Source: Cerioporus squamosus (taxonomy: Eukaryota > Basidiomycota > Agaricomycetes > Polyporales > Polyporaceae). Taken from it: 15,415 bases of DNA. The position numbers and the translations under genes were made by a program. The notes under the pieces are model-generated. The model did not search any database, was not told where the DNA came from, and worked only from the letters and a program-made list of their open reading frames with translations. Shown in pieces: positions 1 through 11,391 of this stretch (its first letter is position 1; every line of letters starts with the position of its first letter). The stretch spans positions 1 to 15,415 of the forward strand of contig JABYQS010000686.1 in assembly GCA_022592435.1 (NCBI GenBank). Reading direction: 5' to 3'.

Positions 1-264
1 ATAGCGGCGGCGAAAGAACGGACGAACGCGACGAGGAGCAAAAGGAACGATTAGCGATGCTGTATGTATAACGAGAGACACTGGTGAGTGATACTGGACA
101 GACCCGAGAGAGGGAACAGACGTGTAGATGTGTAGATAGGATTATGATATCTTTGGACCTCCTCCTTCCTCCGACGACCATTATGGTAAGCATGTGTACT
201 GAATGAAAGATGAGACGGTAGAACGTGGGGCCGGTGGGCTCGGTGCGTGGCAGATTGAGCACAT
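1..264. other. Region downstream of the Ypk1-like kinase gene
   Basis: This stretch follows the kinase stop codon on the minus strand and presumably contains its 3' untranslated region. I see no conserved coding segment, tRNA-like element or convincing AATAAA signal. The open frames here are short and low in complexity. The left edge may belong to another gene that lies outside the window. Confidence 0.5.
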
Positions 265-2374
<2,110 letters not shown>

Positions 2375-3064
2375 CCTGGGCGACCGTCGGCGGGGAACGG
2401 GTGCTAGGGGAATACAAGGGTATCGGGTGAGATGCAAAGCCTGCTTTGCGCTCGAACGCTGAGTAGGGAGTGGGGGGAAGATGGGGATGTGGGGAAGGGG
2501 ATTGGTGAAAGATCTGTAGCAGTCCGCTGACGCTCATATACATATCCTCCCGCGGACGCGCTTCAATTAAGCGACAAGATCGCGAGATCCCGCCCCAAGT
2601 CTCGCCCTTCGTGTAACCACGCTGCACATCCTTATTCCTATCGGAATACATTCAACTGAAGCTCGAAAAACGCCTATGATACATGCATATGGTAAGGACT
2701 TCCGCATCTGATGTTTCTAACTCAAGGCAGCGTGAAGAGGTGCACTACTCGCAGATTTCCAGGGATACGCTCGGAATCGTATCGTGTAGATGCTAGGACG
2801 TAACGAGAGGGCAACGAGCGGTCACCTGGGATACAGCCGAACCAATGCGTCAGACAGACGAAGGCCGGGAGGGTGATGTCCCAGGGAACTTGGAAGAACG
2901 ACGCGCTCGCACCCAGGATCAGACGGATAAGGGTGCGACCTTCGCTGAGGATGAGTGCGGAGAAGGTTGCATTCGGCCCTAGGGGGGCTGTGCGGGGAGG
3001 AAGAGACTGTAGGTCTAGACTCTAGGGTGTGCCCCCATGAACCAGCGTGTTGGAGGTGCCAGTA
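2375..3064. promoter_or_regulatory. Upstream region of the Ypk1-like kinase gene
   Basis: About 690 bp between the kinase start codon and a MITE-like element. It should hold the kinase promoter and 5' leader. On the minus strand the part next to the start is rich in C and T (about 2460-2520), as is common in fungal leaders. No open frame here resembles a known protein, and I see no clear TATA box or repeat. Confidence 0.4.
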
Positions 3065-3467
3065 CTACTATCGTGACCCCAGTGTTCGCTCCGCCCCCAG
3101 TGTTCGCTCAAATTCCCGTAGCACACCCATTCTCCATCCGATAGTGATGCAAGTTAGCACAATTATGTGCGAATGCTCTGCCTTTCGTTTAAAAGAAGAA
3201 TGACGTGAATTGAGCGAGGACTCGCGCCGATCTCGACTGAGGAGGTGTTTCGATCCAAAGGTGTGGGAATTGGGCGAACACTGGGGTCGCGAGCACTGCG
3301 CTCCCTCTCATTACCCCACTTCTGGATGTACGGCCCTCAAAGTTGGCAGTCAGGTGAAGGCAAACGTCTCCGAGGTATGTGCGAAATATGAACATTATCA
3401 GAGGGGAGGGGGGTGAGATTTCCGCAGGACGAGGCTTCCTGGGCGAACACTGGGGTCACGATAGTAG
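3065..3467. mobile_element. MITE-like non-autonomous DNA element with perfect 25-bp terminal inverted repeats
   Basis: Bases 3065-3089 and 3443-3467 are exact reverse complements over 25 bp. The shared sequence starts CTACTATCGTGACCCC and ends AGTGTTCGC. The trinucleotide GTA lies directly outside both ends (3062-3064 and 3468-3470), a candidate 3-bp target-site duplication. The 403-bp body has no transposase-like open frame, so it would have to be mobilised in trans. A 3-bp duplication is known for CACTA/EnSpm and PIF/Harbinger elements, but the terminal bases fit neither consensus clearly, so I do not assign a superfamily. The right end lies 15 bp from the stop codon of the G-patch gene. 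Confidence 0.75.
3094..3288. repeat. Inner inverted repeat pair nested in the MITE-like element
   Basis: The arm at 3094-3117 and the inverted arm at 3265-3288 share CCCCAGTGTTCGC followed by a near-identical CAA(A)TTCCC. The core is the same one found in the terminal repeats, so the element carries four copies: two direct at the left and two inverted at the right. This may be an older element inside a younger one, or subterminal transposase-binding repeats. Confidence 0.7.
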
Positions 3468-3482
3468 GTAGAGCGGATTGCA

Positions 3483-4742
3483 TCAGTCGGCATTGAGGTT
3501 CGCTAGTAGTCTCTTGCGACTCTCCGCTTCGGCCTTCGCGAGGCGTGCGAAGGACTTCGAGCCACGACCTAGGAGGGCCTTCCGCATCCGCATCTCCTCG
3601 GTGGAACGAACATGCGCTGCAAGGGCTGCCTGATTGTGTGTGACCCGTTTCTTCGACTCCTTGAAGGGTCCCACCGTCTTGGCTTTCAGTCCTATTCCGA
3701 GACGGTCGGACTTGAGCACGGTAGCTATTGGCGTCAAGAGCGCGGTGGGATTGTGCGAGGGAACTGTCGCAGGACGTTCCAAGGCAGTGTCGGGAGCGGT
3801 CGGTTTCTCCGTGTCTTCGTCCGAGTCGGACAACGTGAGGTCCACAACCTCGACCTTCCGGACCTCACGGACCTCATCATCATCATCGCCCAGGACAACT
3901 TCCCTCTCCTCCATCTTCACCGAAAGCTCGGGATCATCCAAGATAGTCCGCGCCGGCCTTTTCTCCAGCGCTTTCTGCGTAAGCGTCCGCCTGGGAGCGG
4001 AGGCACCAAGAGCTTCGCCCTCACTCCAACCGCTTTGCTGGAGCATCGCGAACCCCTTGTTGGATGGACCAATGTGCAGGAAGACAGGCGGCACAAATGG
4101 CTGGTCTTTGGGTTCTGGAGGTGGCTCCCTCGTGAGGATGTCTGCGAGGGTAGGAGTGGGAGTGGAACGCGATGATGAAGGCTCGGACCTGATTGCATTG
4201 GTGATGAACCAATTGTTCCTATTTCTCTTCATCGGAGCGATGGGTTGATAAGAGGAGGGACCGGCTTTCGGTGGATTGAATGATGATTGCGAGCCGGTAG
4301 GGCCAGGCAGGTGTGAAGGCCCATCAACCGGTGTGTCGAGATTCTCTGCTTCTGGGGGTTCTGTACACTTCGGAGCATTAAGGGGAGGTGAAGAGGGAAT
4401 ACTAGGGGGTGAAGATGCCTGCGGACCAACAACAGGTGCACTGGATGCCCGAGTAAGCGAACGATACCAGCTGCTGACCTGAGCAGAGGGAGGTGGCGGT
4501 TCTTCTCGAGAAATAGCGGATGATGCACCGCCGATCATGTTGTTCACCTCATCGTAGGATACGATCGCGCGAAGGAAGCGTGGCGGGTTCTTGAGGCGAC
4601 GATTCACGCCGAAGGTCGACTCCGTAAGCCATGGGTCATGCGCGGCCTCTTCCACATTCTCCGCCACAAGCTCTTCTTCCTCTGCATCTTTGCTCTTCGG
4701 TGGGTCGTAGTGCGAGTAGATGTAGTGGGTCACAGTAGCCAT
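3483..4742 (-). CDS. G-patch domain protein with split G-patch (GPANK1-like, nuclear RNA-associated)
   Basis: Single-exon gene of 419 residues with an ATG start. G-patch proteins usually bind RNA or activate DEAH-box helicases in splicing and ribosome assembly. The first half of the motif is at about 228-247 (NKGFAMLQQSGWSEGEALG). The second half (LKSDRLGIGLKAK) is at about 343-355, after an acidic insertion of roughly 95 residues that includes DDDDE and VVDLTLSDSDED (299-310), which looks like a SUMO-interacting motif with a phospho/acidic tail. The KRVTHNQAALA segment at 365-375 resembles the tail after the G-patch in GPANK1-type proteins. Residues 80-200 are Pro/Ser-rich and probably disordered; 385-415 is basic. 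The start region (MATVTHYIYSHYDPPKSKD) looks conserved. It is divergent from the Yra1-like gene. The family is secure, the exact ortholog is not. Confidence 0.85.
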   Translation of the reverse strand: MATVTHYIYSHYDPPKSKDAEEEELVAENVEEAAHDPWLTESTFGVNRRLKNPPRFLRAIVSYDEVNNMIGGASSAISREEPPPPSAQVSSWYRSLTRASSAPVVGPQASSPPSIPSSPPLNAPKCTEPPEAENLDTPVDGPSHLPGPTGSQSSFNPPKAGPSSYQPIAPMKRNRNNWFITNAIRSEPSSSRSTPTPTLADILTREPPPEPKDQPFVPPVFLHIGPSNKGFAMLQQSGWSEGEALGASAPRRTLTQKALEKRPARTILDDPELSVKMEEREVVLGDDDDEVREVRKVEVVDLTLSDSDEDTEKPTAPDTALERPATVPSHNPTALLTPIATVLKSDRLGIGLKAKTVGPFKESKKRVTHNQAALAAHVRSTEEMRMRKALLGRGSKSFARLAKAEAESRKRLLANLNAD

Positions 4743-5015
4743 GAAACAGCAGCAGTGAAGGGGGGAGGGGGGTGGATGGTGGTGGTAAGAGCAGACTCTG
4801 GAGAGACTCCGGAAGTCCGAGTCGGTTGGAAGCGCCCGATGCGCCTTTTCATCACGTGATCGAATGGCTACTCAAGGCGCTTAGACGACTCCAAACAGCG
4901 CCAAACAACGGCAGGAGTGGCGGTGGCCGAGTGTCGCTGCTCGCCGTCGACGACCACCTCTGCTCGCTGCCCTCTGTCCTCTGCTCGCTGTCTTCTGCCC
5001 TCTGGTCGCTGCTGT
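4743..5015. promoter_or_regulatory. Shared divergent upstream region of the G-patch and Yra1-like genes
   Basis: Only 273 bp separate two start codons facing away from each other, so both promoters must lie here. The side toward the plus-strand gene is pyrimidine-rich and carries a 21-bp tandem repeat. The sequence contains ATCACGTGAT (4851-4860), a 10-bp palindrome with a CACGTG E-box core that a bHLH-type factor could bind. The E-box role is inferred. Confidence 0.6.
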
Positions 5016-5019
5016 ATGG
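4957..5019 (+). repeat. 21-bp tandem repeat, about three units, in the leader of the Yra1-like gene
   Basis: Units start at 4957, 4978 and 4999, exactly 21 bp apart. The first thirteen bases (CCTCTGCTCGCTG) are identical in units one and two and differ by one base in unit three. The rest of each unit drifts, and unit three runs into the ATG at 5016. The repeat lies in the presumed 5' leader and is C/T-rich on the coding strand. Confidence 0.75.
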
Positions 5020-6494
5020 CCTCTCTACTCGAACGCATCTCTCTCCCGCCCGGCGCAGCCCCTGCAGTCGGCCCTGTCCGCTCGAAGTCGAAGCGCGGCC
5101 AAGCCTCTGAACCATATGTACGCCCCCTTCATCATTCCCCGCCGTCGTCGCTCACCCAACACCTCTCCCCTGCCCTTCCTATCTGTCCCACGTGCCCGCC
5201 ACACAGAACAGGAACCAGCGCCCGCCAAAGGGCGATGTAGACGGCACTTGGAAGCACGACATGTTCAACGCCGACCGCTCCCTCTCCGCACGTCTCACCA
5301 ACGCCCCGGTCGGTGCACCCAAGATGAACTTTGGCATCGCTGACAAGGCGCTCCGCGACGCAGTTGGAGAGAAGGGCGGTCTTTCCATCAAGGGCGCGAG
5401 TTCAAGGGGGAATGTTGTCCAGGTCGGTGGCCTCGCAAAGGGCACTACCGCAGCTGATGTAGAGGTGAGCTCCTCTCCCTCTGTTGGACGTTCGGAGGCA
5501 GTGGGTGGTCCGGCATCGCATGCTTCTGGTCCCCATATCTGCTCCCACGCCAGAAAGTCAACCATCACTGCGTACCCTCACGTCCCACATGTTCCTACAA
5601 CGCGTGGTTCCTCTCACCATCTACACATCCTACCGGTCGCGTGTCATCTCTATGTTGGCCACCAACACTCGCACCTACTACAAGGGCACCGAACAGCGAG
5701 TCACTCGTGGCCACTCAACCGCAAAGCGTCTCTGCAGTGTGGTGGATGGGTGACAGGGCGCGTCCAAGGTCGCGTCGCGTCGTTAACACGCCCTTGCCCC
5801 CACGCACAACACGTCAGGCCCATTTAGAAGAGGTAGTGTGCCGCTGAACACTCGCGAGACGTCACACTTTGGGAGAGCACTCGTCGTCGCGAACAGAGTA
5901 TTGCGCCTAGCCACCAGACTGCATTCATCCTCGAGCATTCTCCTCTGGCTATTGACCCATCATTGACACGTACCCTCCCCCGCCCACAGGCCATCTTCAA
6001 GCGCTGCGGCGCCATCACAACCGCCGTCCTCCATACCGCGTCCCCAGACCCCATCGTTCGCCTGACCTACAAGCACGAGAAGGACGCGCAGGCGGCCGTT
6101 GCCAAATTTCACGGCCAGCCTGCCGACGGGCGTACGCTAGACGTTAAGATCGTCGGCGGGGTGAACGCGACGCTTTCGGGCCGCATTGGGGCTGCGCTCG
6201 TAGAGGGGAGCGTGGACGTGCTGATGGGCGATGAAGCTGGGGGCGGATCGTCAGTCGCGTTTTTATGCTCTTCTGAATGTGATTATACTGACGTGATCTC
6301 GTAGGAAACTGCGCTCGGACGAGCTGCTGGCGACGGACTCGCGTGCGCACGTCCTCGTTGCGCCTCCGGGGACGGATCCGAAGGAATACACGCAAGCGCC
6401 GGCGAGGGGAGGAGGGCGTGGGCGGGGACGCGGGAGGGGAAGGAGGCGCGGTGGTGCGCGTGGCGGAGGTGCGAAGATGGACGTCGACCGGTGA
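5016..6494 (+). CDS. YRA1: RRM/RGG mRNA-export adaptor of the Yra1/Mlo3/ALYREF family
   Basis: Predicted nuclear RNA-binding adaptor that links spliced mRNA to the export receptor in the TREX pathway. Exons: 5016-5117, 5207-5464, 5990-6249, 6305-6494; 810 nt in frame, 269 residues. The short first exon is supported by a phase-0 junction giving EPY-NRNQRPPKGDVDGTW; the frame upstream of exon 2 has no usable ATG of its own. The RRM spans about residues 105-185: NVVQVGGL (strand 1), helix TTAADVEAIFKRCG, and an RNP1-like IVRLTYKH. The tail after LVAPPGTDPKEY is a Gly/Arg run (GRGRGRGRGRRRGG) ending KMDVDR, typical for RNA binding and arginine methylation. Intron 2 is 525 nt, far longer than any other here, and splits the first RRM helix. 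A GTGAGG donor at 6491 could allow another 3' end. Confidence 0.85.
5465..5989 (+). other. Unusually long intron 2 of the Yra1-like gene
   Basis: The donor GTGAGC at 5465 and acceptor CCCACAG at 5989 join codons in phase 0 (ADVE-AIFKRCG). Branch-like TTGAC sequences lie at about 5953 and 5964. The intron is 525 nt, while the other 23 intron calls in the window are 43-141 nt. I found no convincing box C/D or H/ACA snoRNA. The segment around 5757-5794 can fold imperfectly (GGGCGCGT against ACACGCCC). Open frames inside resemble nothing I know. Confidence 0.85.
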
Positions 6495-7640
6495 GGTCAT
6501 GTCCGCCTGTCTCTCGAGCGACGGACGACTCCTGGTCCTGTGCTGGCCGATTGAGATGGAAGTCTGACCAGCTCTTGACGCGTCGTGCCGCCTGCTGCCT
6601 TCCCACTCCATGCGCCCTCTCGGCGCGACATCATGTTCCTGACTCGTTGGTATATGCTCTGACTCAGCCCTAGTCCGCACTGTTTCCTCCTCAGGTCCAT
6701 ATCCATATCCTGCGCCCACCACTCACGTCCCGTTCCGTACTCGCCTCCCGGCCACCTACCACACCTCCTTGTAATCGCACCACCACCACTCATGTCCCCG
6801 TCCACATCCGCTCACGCACTTGATATCGGTGCTCATTGGTTGTTGCTGAAGTCTGAAGTCACAGATGGCACAAGCACAAGCACGCGGTTGTTAGTACATA
6901 CATACACCACAGTGGTATTTGATGTATATCCGCCCCTTCGGCGTCGTTGTTGATATAGATATTGTACGATCATAAAGGAGCAGCGCAAACCTCGGGTTCA
7001 TACAGAGCAGGTCCGAGGACAAGTGTATCGAGATGATTTCGTCGACCATGTGGGACCAGCGAGACGACAGCAAGCAGGGGAGACGCGGCGGTCCGGCTGG
7101 TGTACATGTCGATGGAGCGCGACCACTTGGCAAATCGGGTAGAACTTCCTGACAGTGGCGAGAGCAAATGCAAGGAAATAGCGAAAGCGCAAGCGGAGGA
7201 TGTCTCAGACTGCGGTCGCAAGGGTGGGCGTGATGCAATTCCCCTGAAAGTGCGTTGGACACGGCCAGACTCAAGCATCATAACACATGCACGAAATTCG
7301 GGTGAATGGTTCAATAGGTATCTGGACTTTGGACTAGTCAGCGCAGCTCTAGGAAGAAGGCCAATTACGAGGGACAAACTCACCGGAATCCACATTGAGT
7401 ACAGCCGTTGCGAGCACAGTGCACGAGTGACAAGCGTGTTCGGACGCGACCAATCGCTCCTGATGGGATTGCCGTCGCAGATACGTCCAATAAACATCAT
7501 CATTAGCTATTAAAACGCGCAACGGTGGGATGTTGTACACTGCCGTGAATCGAAGCACAAAGACCGACCTGAGACCGACACTCTACCGGGCCGATACTCA
7601 TACAGGGGAAGCCGACGAACGCACACTTCATGCTGCCCAC
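6495..7640. other. Intergenic region between two convergent genes
   Basis: These 1.15 kb contain the 3' regions of the Yra1-like gene and of PRP6, which point toward each other. The longest open frame starts with three ATGs at 7503 (minus) and runs 177 codons to 6970. It has no recognisable motif and reads like translated non-coding GC-rich sequence. A minus-strand frame ending near 7350 has a GTGAGT donor but starts at GTG, not ATG. I support no gene here. Confidence 0.5.
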
Positions 7641-10600
7641 TCAGTGCAAGGCGGCCGCGACGAGCTCAAGGATCTCCCGCGTGCTCTTGCGAACGTTCGC
7701 GATGTCCTTTGCAATCGGCTGCCACGTCGGCCCATACCTCGGCTCTGCAGCAACCGCCTTGGCGATGACCTCATCCTGCTGCTCCTGCAAACGGCCGGCC
7801 GTCAGCATATCCATCTACAACCACAACGTATGAGATGGATGCGACGCACCTTTGTGCCATGTTGTCGCTCGAACTTGAGCCACCACGCCCAGATGTCGCC
7901 CCAGGTGTCGGCCGGCTGCTCGCTGGCAGCGACGGCACGCCCGAACCAGTCCCGAGCCTTCTCGATCTTGCGCTCCGTCCAGAACAGCCGCGCGACGCTG
8001 CACAGCACCCACGGATCGTTCCCTGCCTTCCGGAGCGCGTCCGCGGACCGTGCCTTGCGCGTCGGTCGCGGCTCGGACCAGATCGCCAATGACCATAGTA
8101 GGCCGGATGTCGGGCATTCCTGCAAACCTGTCCAGCGCAATCACGAAACGTGAGTGAGTTGGAGGTGCATGGAGAGATTAACGACGAGAACCCACCTCGT
8201 GCGAGCACCGTCTTGGCTTGGGCGGCGCCCCCGCTGCGCTCCTCGACGCCAACTGCCTCGGCCCACAGCACGTCGTTGCCCGGGTTCGCCAGCCGAGCCT
8301 TGTCGAGGAGTGCACGCGCCTTGATGCTCTTCGAGTCTGCCTCCTCAAGCCGGCTGGCTAGGATCCACAGGTTGACATCCTTTGGACATGCCTTGATCCC
8401 CGCTGCATACGCCGCCCGCGCCGCGGCGAGATTGCCCTGCTGCTGGTGGATTTGTCCTTGGATCATGTACAGCTTCGCAAACTTGGGATACTTCTTGATT
8501 GCGGTGGCTAGAGTTTCCAGTGCGTTTGATAGCTGGCCTTGCTGCCGCTCGAAGACGGCGGACTTCATCCAGATCTGATGTGCGCTCGTCAGTATCCAGA
8601 ACATGCCTGCGATATTGACTATAATTGTCTACTTACCCTCTGAGTATCCGCGACGGTCCGTGCACGTACGAGCAGCTCCCGAGCGACACCAAGCTCGCCA
8701 TTCTCTGCCTCCAACTTGACGGCGGCCAGCCAAATCTGTTCGCTCTCGGAATTGGCAATGAATGCTCGCTCGAGGACCTCGCGAGCGGCAGGCACGTCCC
8801 CAGCCAACCACTTCTCCTTGGCCCACATAAGCCACAGCACTTCCGCCTGCGGACAATGGTGGACGGCCCGCTCCAAGATGGCGTTTAGCGACTCCCTGAA
8901 AGCGAGCATGACCACGTTAGCAACCAGGAGGCTGGGGTCAGCATGAGAACGGATCGCATACCTCGTCCCGCGTGCCTTCTCCAAATCGGCGGCCTTCCGC
9001 CACAAGCTCTTCTTGTCCGGGAACACCCTGAGCGCATAAGCCAGGATCGCTCTGGCCGCGCCGATGTTGCCCTTTGCCTCCGCCGCTTCGACATCGCTCG
9101 TCCAGGTATCCAGGCGGTCTTCTTCCTCGATGTCCATAGCCACCGTCGCCTTGATGATAGCCTCGCAAGTCCGCAGCGCACCCTCATTCTCGCATCGCTC
9201 GGCCTCCTTGAGCCACTGCTCGCGCGTGAGCAGGACCTGGTGGCGGCGAAGCTCGCGCACGCCCGCCTCGATTGTCTTGTCGACGAGGGCAAGCTCCTTC
9301 TCGCGCTGATCCTCCGGCTTCTCCGTCGCGTACGCCTCCTGCTCGAGGAGGCGGCCAGCGGCGATCCAGATTTCGTGGCTAGTGGGGATCGCCTTGCGCG
9401 CCTTGTTGAGCACGGCCTTCGCCTTCTCGGGGGTCTCGAGGCGTGCGAGAGCAAGCCAGAGCTCAACGGACTGCGGGATGACTTCGACGGCACGGGAGAG
9501 GAGGATGCGGGCGTCGGAGGCAGAGGACTCGAGGTTCACCGTTTCTTTCCAGAGACGTACCGAGTTCGGAATATGCTCGAGTGCTGCAGGAAGCGATCAG
9601 TACTAGTGCGGGCCAACGGTTATACAACTCACCCTTGCGCAGAACGCGTTTCTTGGCCTTCACATCGTGTTCTAGATCGGCGGCCGCCATCCAGATCTTC
9701 ACACTCTGCCCGACGTGCTGGACGGCGTTGGCCAGGATAACCTTTGCGTCGTCGTTATTCTGGCGGAAGTAATTAATGTTAGAATCATCGAGAGAGGACG
9801 CCGTGCATCTACTTACATGCAACCGCGCGGCCTCCAACCAAACGTCTTCGTTCTTCGCGCACTGCTCACATCCCTGCTTGATGAGCTTGCGCGCTGCGAC
9901 CATCCTGCCCGCATGCTCCTCCAAACGGGCCGCGGCTATCCATCCCGGAGCATGTTTTGGATTCGACTTGACGAGCGAGTCGAAAAGCATGCGCGCCCGC
10001 TTGATGTCGCCAATTTCGGCGTCGCTCTTAATCACGACGCTATCCAGGGAGGTAAGGTAGCCCTTCGGATCGATAGATGTTTGCAAACCCGAGGTCGCAG
10101 TGCCTGAGACTTGGTCGAGCTTGAGGGAGAGGATCTTGTCGCGCGCCTGACTCATCTCTGCGAAGTTCGTCAATGTGCCGTTGTCCGCTGGTGTCTCGAA
10201 ACCTCCCGTCTGCGTAGCGAGCGAGAGACAAGGAAGAAGGGACATGACGAAAGTCAGCAAGGGGGCAAATAGAACAAAAGAATGACACGCACCGTCTGCT
10301 GGTGGGCATCGAGGGACGTCTCATACTCGGTGCGGGCCCTGTCTCCGACAATGACGCTGTCGGACACGACGAATGACCTCTCATCCCTTTTACGCTTTTT
10401 GCGCGTGAGATTGCCCACCTCAGGAATGCTCTCCCATTCTTCGTCTGTGACGACGGCGAGGCCGCGCTTAAGGTCCGCGAACTGCTGCTGGATTTTCGGC
10501 CGCTCCGCGCGAACCTTCGCCATTTCCTCGTTCTCGCGTGCTTCCCTGCAGACGCAAGCCCGTCAGCATTCAGCGCATAGGGTCCTGGGAGGCGAGAAAG

Positions 10601-11184
10601 GGATGGTGTAGCGCGTTGCTGCGAGAGGCGGAGGCTCTTGCAGCCCCTACCCCAGCAGTGGCGCCACCTCGCAAGCAGAGACTCACCTCCGTGCTCTTCT
10701 CCTGGCGTCCATATTCCTGTCTACGGACTCGTAGATCCGATCCGCCTCCTCGTCATCCGCCTCGTATGTTGTCCCAGCGAAGAGGCCATATTCGTTGTCT
10801 GGGTCCTGAAACTGGTCCGGGTCGACCTCCGCCTCCTCACCGCGTCGCGCTTGAGCTTCTCTGTGATTCCGAAGTTGGTTAGTTATGTGTCGATAGGCTG
10901 CGTTGGTGCACGCAGAAACAGCGAGTACAGAACGGCAGCGGGGAGGGGAGTAGAGGAAAGATACGTACGCGATTGCCTCTGCCGACGGACCCTCGCGTGC
11001 TGGACCGATGTCAGACCGGGTGGTAAATCCTGATGCTCTGTACCACAATGAGGAAGTTGTTAGTCTACTGTCTCAAACTAAAGATATGCAACAGGACGCA
11101 CCCGCGACCAAGACCGGCGACGTAGGACGCCGGCGCGGGCATGGACAAGAATGCCAGTTTGTTGGGTTTGTCGCTTGCAGCCAT
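7641..11184 (-). CDS. PRP6: Pre-mRNA-splicing factor PRP6 (U4/U6-U5 tri-snRNP HAT-repeat protein)
   Basis: Scaffold that bridges U5 and U4/U6 in the tri-snRNP. Eleven exons (minus): 11184-11102, 11037-10969, 10860-10687, 10545-10293, 10209-9817, 9759-9633, 9583-8962, 8895-8637, 8574-8196, 8127-7850, 7784-7641; introns 49-141 nt. The exons total 2781 nt, giving 926 uninterrupted residues, close to the usual 900-940. Residues 1 to about 170 form the PRP1/Prp6 N-terminal domain (KLAFLSMPAPASYVAGLGRG, then DPDNEYGLFAGTTYEADDEE and WESIPEVGNLTRKKRKRDER). The segment GGFETPADNGTLTNF and ARDKILSLKLDQVSG precede about 650 residues of HAT/TPR repeats, such as DVWLEAARLH, LWLMWAKEKW and LFWTERKIEKARDWF. 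Near the C-terminus are SGLLWSLAIWSEPRP and PTWQPIAKDIANVRK, both diagnostic. No frame breaks or missing blocks are seen. Confidence 0.96.
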
Positions 11185-11391
11185 TGTGTCGACAGTGTCC
11201 GCTCGCGAGAAGAGAGGGAGGGGTGGGTATGGTGAAGCGATGGTGGTAAGAACAGAGTTATCGGAACCGACTGCGCTACTATGAGTAACTCAGGTAAATA
11301 CGTGATGACCTAATACCTTACCGGCCCGGCAACACCGTAAAGAGTAAGGGCTAAGTTTCAAGTACTAAGTAGTGCATTAGTAAGGTGTTAC
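11185..11391 (-). promoter_or_regulatory. Upstream region of PRP6
   Basis: About 200 bp directly before the PRP6 start on the minus strand. It is richer in A and T than its surroundings and carries several GTAAGG/CCTTAC words in both orientations (about 11316-11390), so short imperfect hairpins are possible. The PRP6 promoter is expected here. Confidence 0.45.

Noticed and set aside
5192..5206. Start of the Yra1-like gene at 5192
   Set aside because: The codon there is GTG, which nuclear genes rarely use. An upstream exon with an ATG at 5016 splices in phase 0 and gives the expected family N-terminus.
5465..5989. Intronic snoRNA inside the long Yra1-like intron
   Set aside because: I could not find a proper box C with a matching box D, nor an H/ACA pair of hairpins; only one imperfect stem is visible.
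6970..7503. Minus-strand open frame of 177 codons between the Yra1-like gene and PRP6
   Set aside because: It begins with ATG, but its composition is shadow-like, it has no domain or splice support, and it ends in the 3' region of PRP6.
7349..7558. Minus-strand frame with the segment PPLRVLIANDDVY and a GTGAGT donor
   Set aside because: It starts at GTG, has no in-frame ATG, and meets stop codons shortly after either nearby acceptor.
8943..9740. Long plus-strand open frame of 265 codons antisense to PRP6 exons
   Set aside because: It lies opposite conserved HAT repeats of PRP6. GC-rich codon use on the real strand leaves the antisense frame open, and its protein has no recognisable motif.
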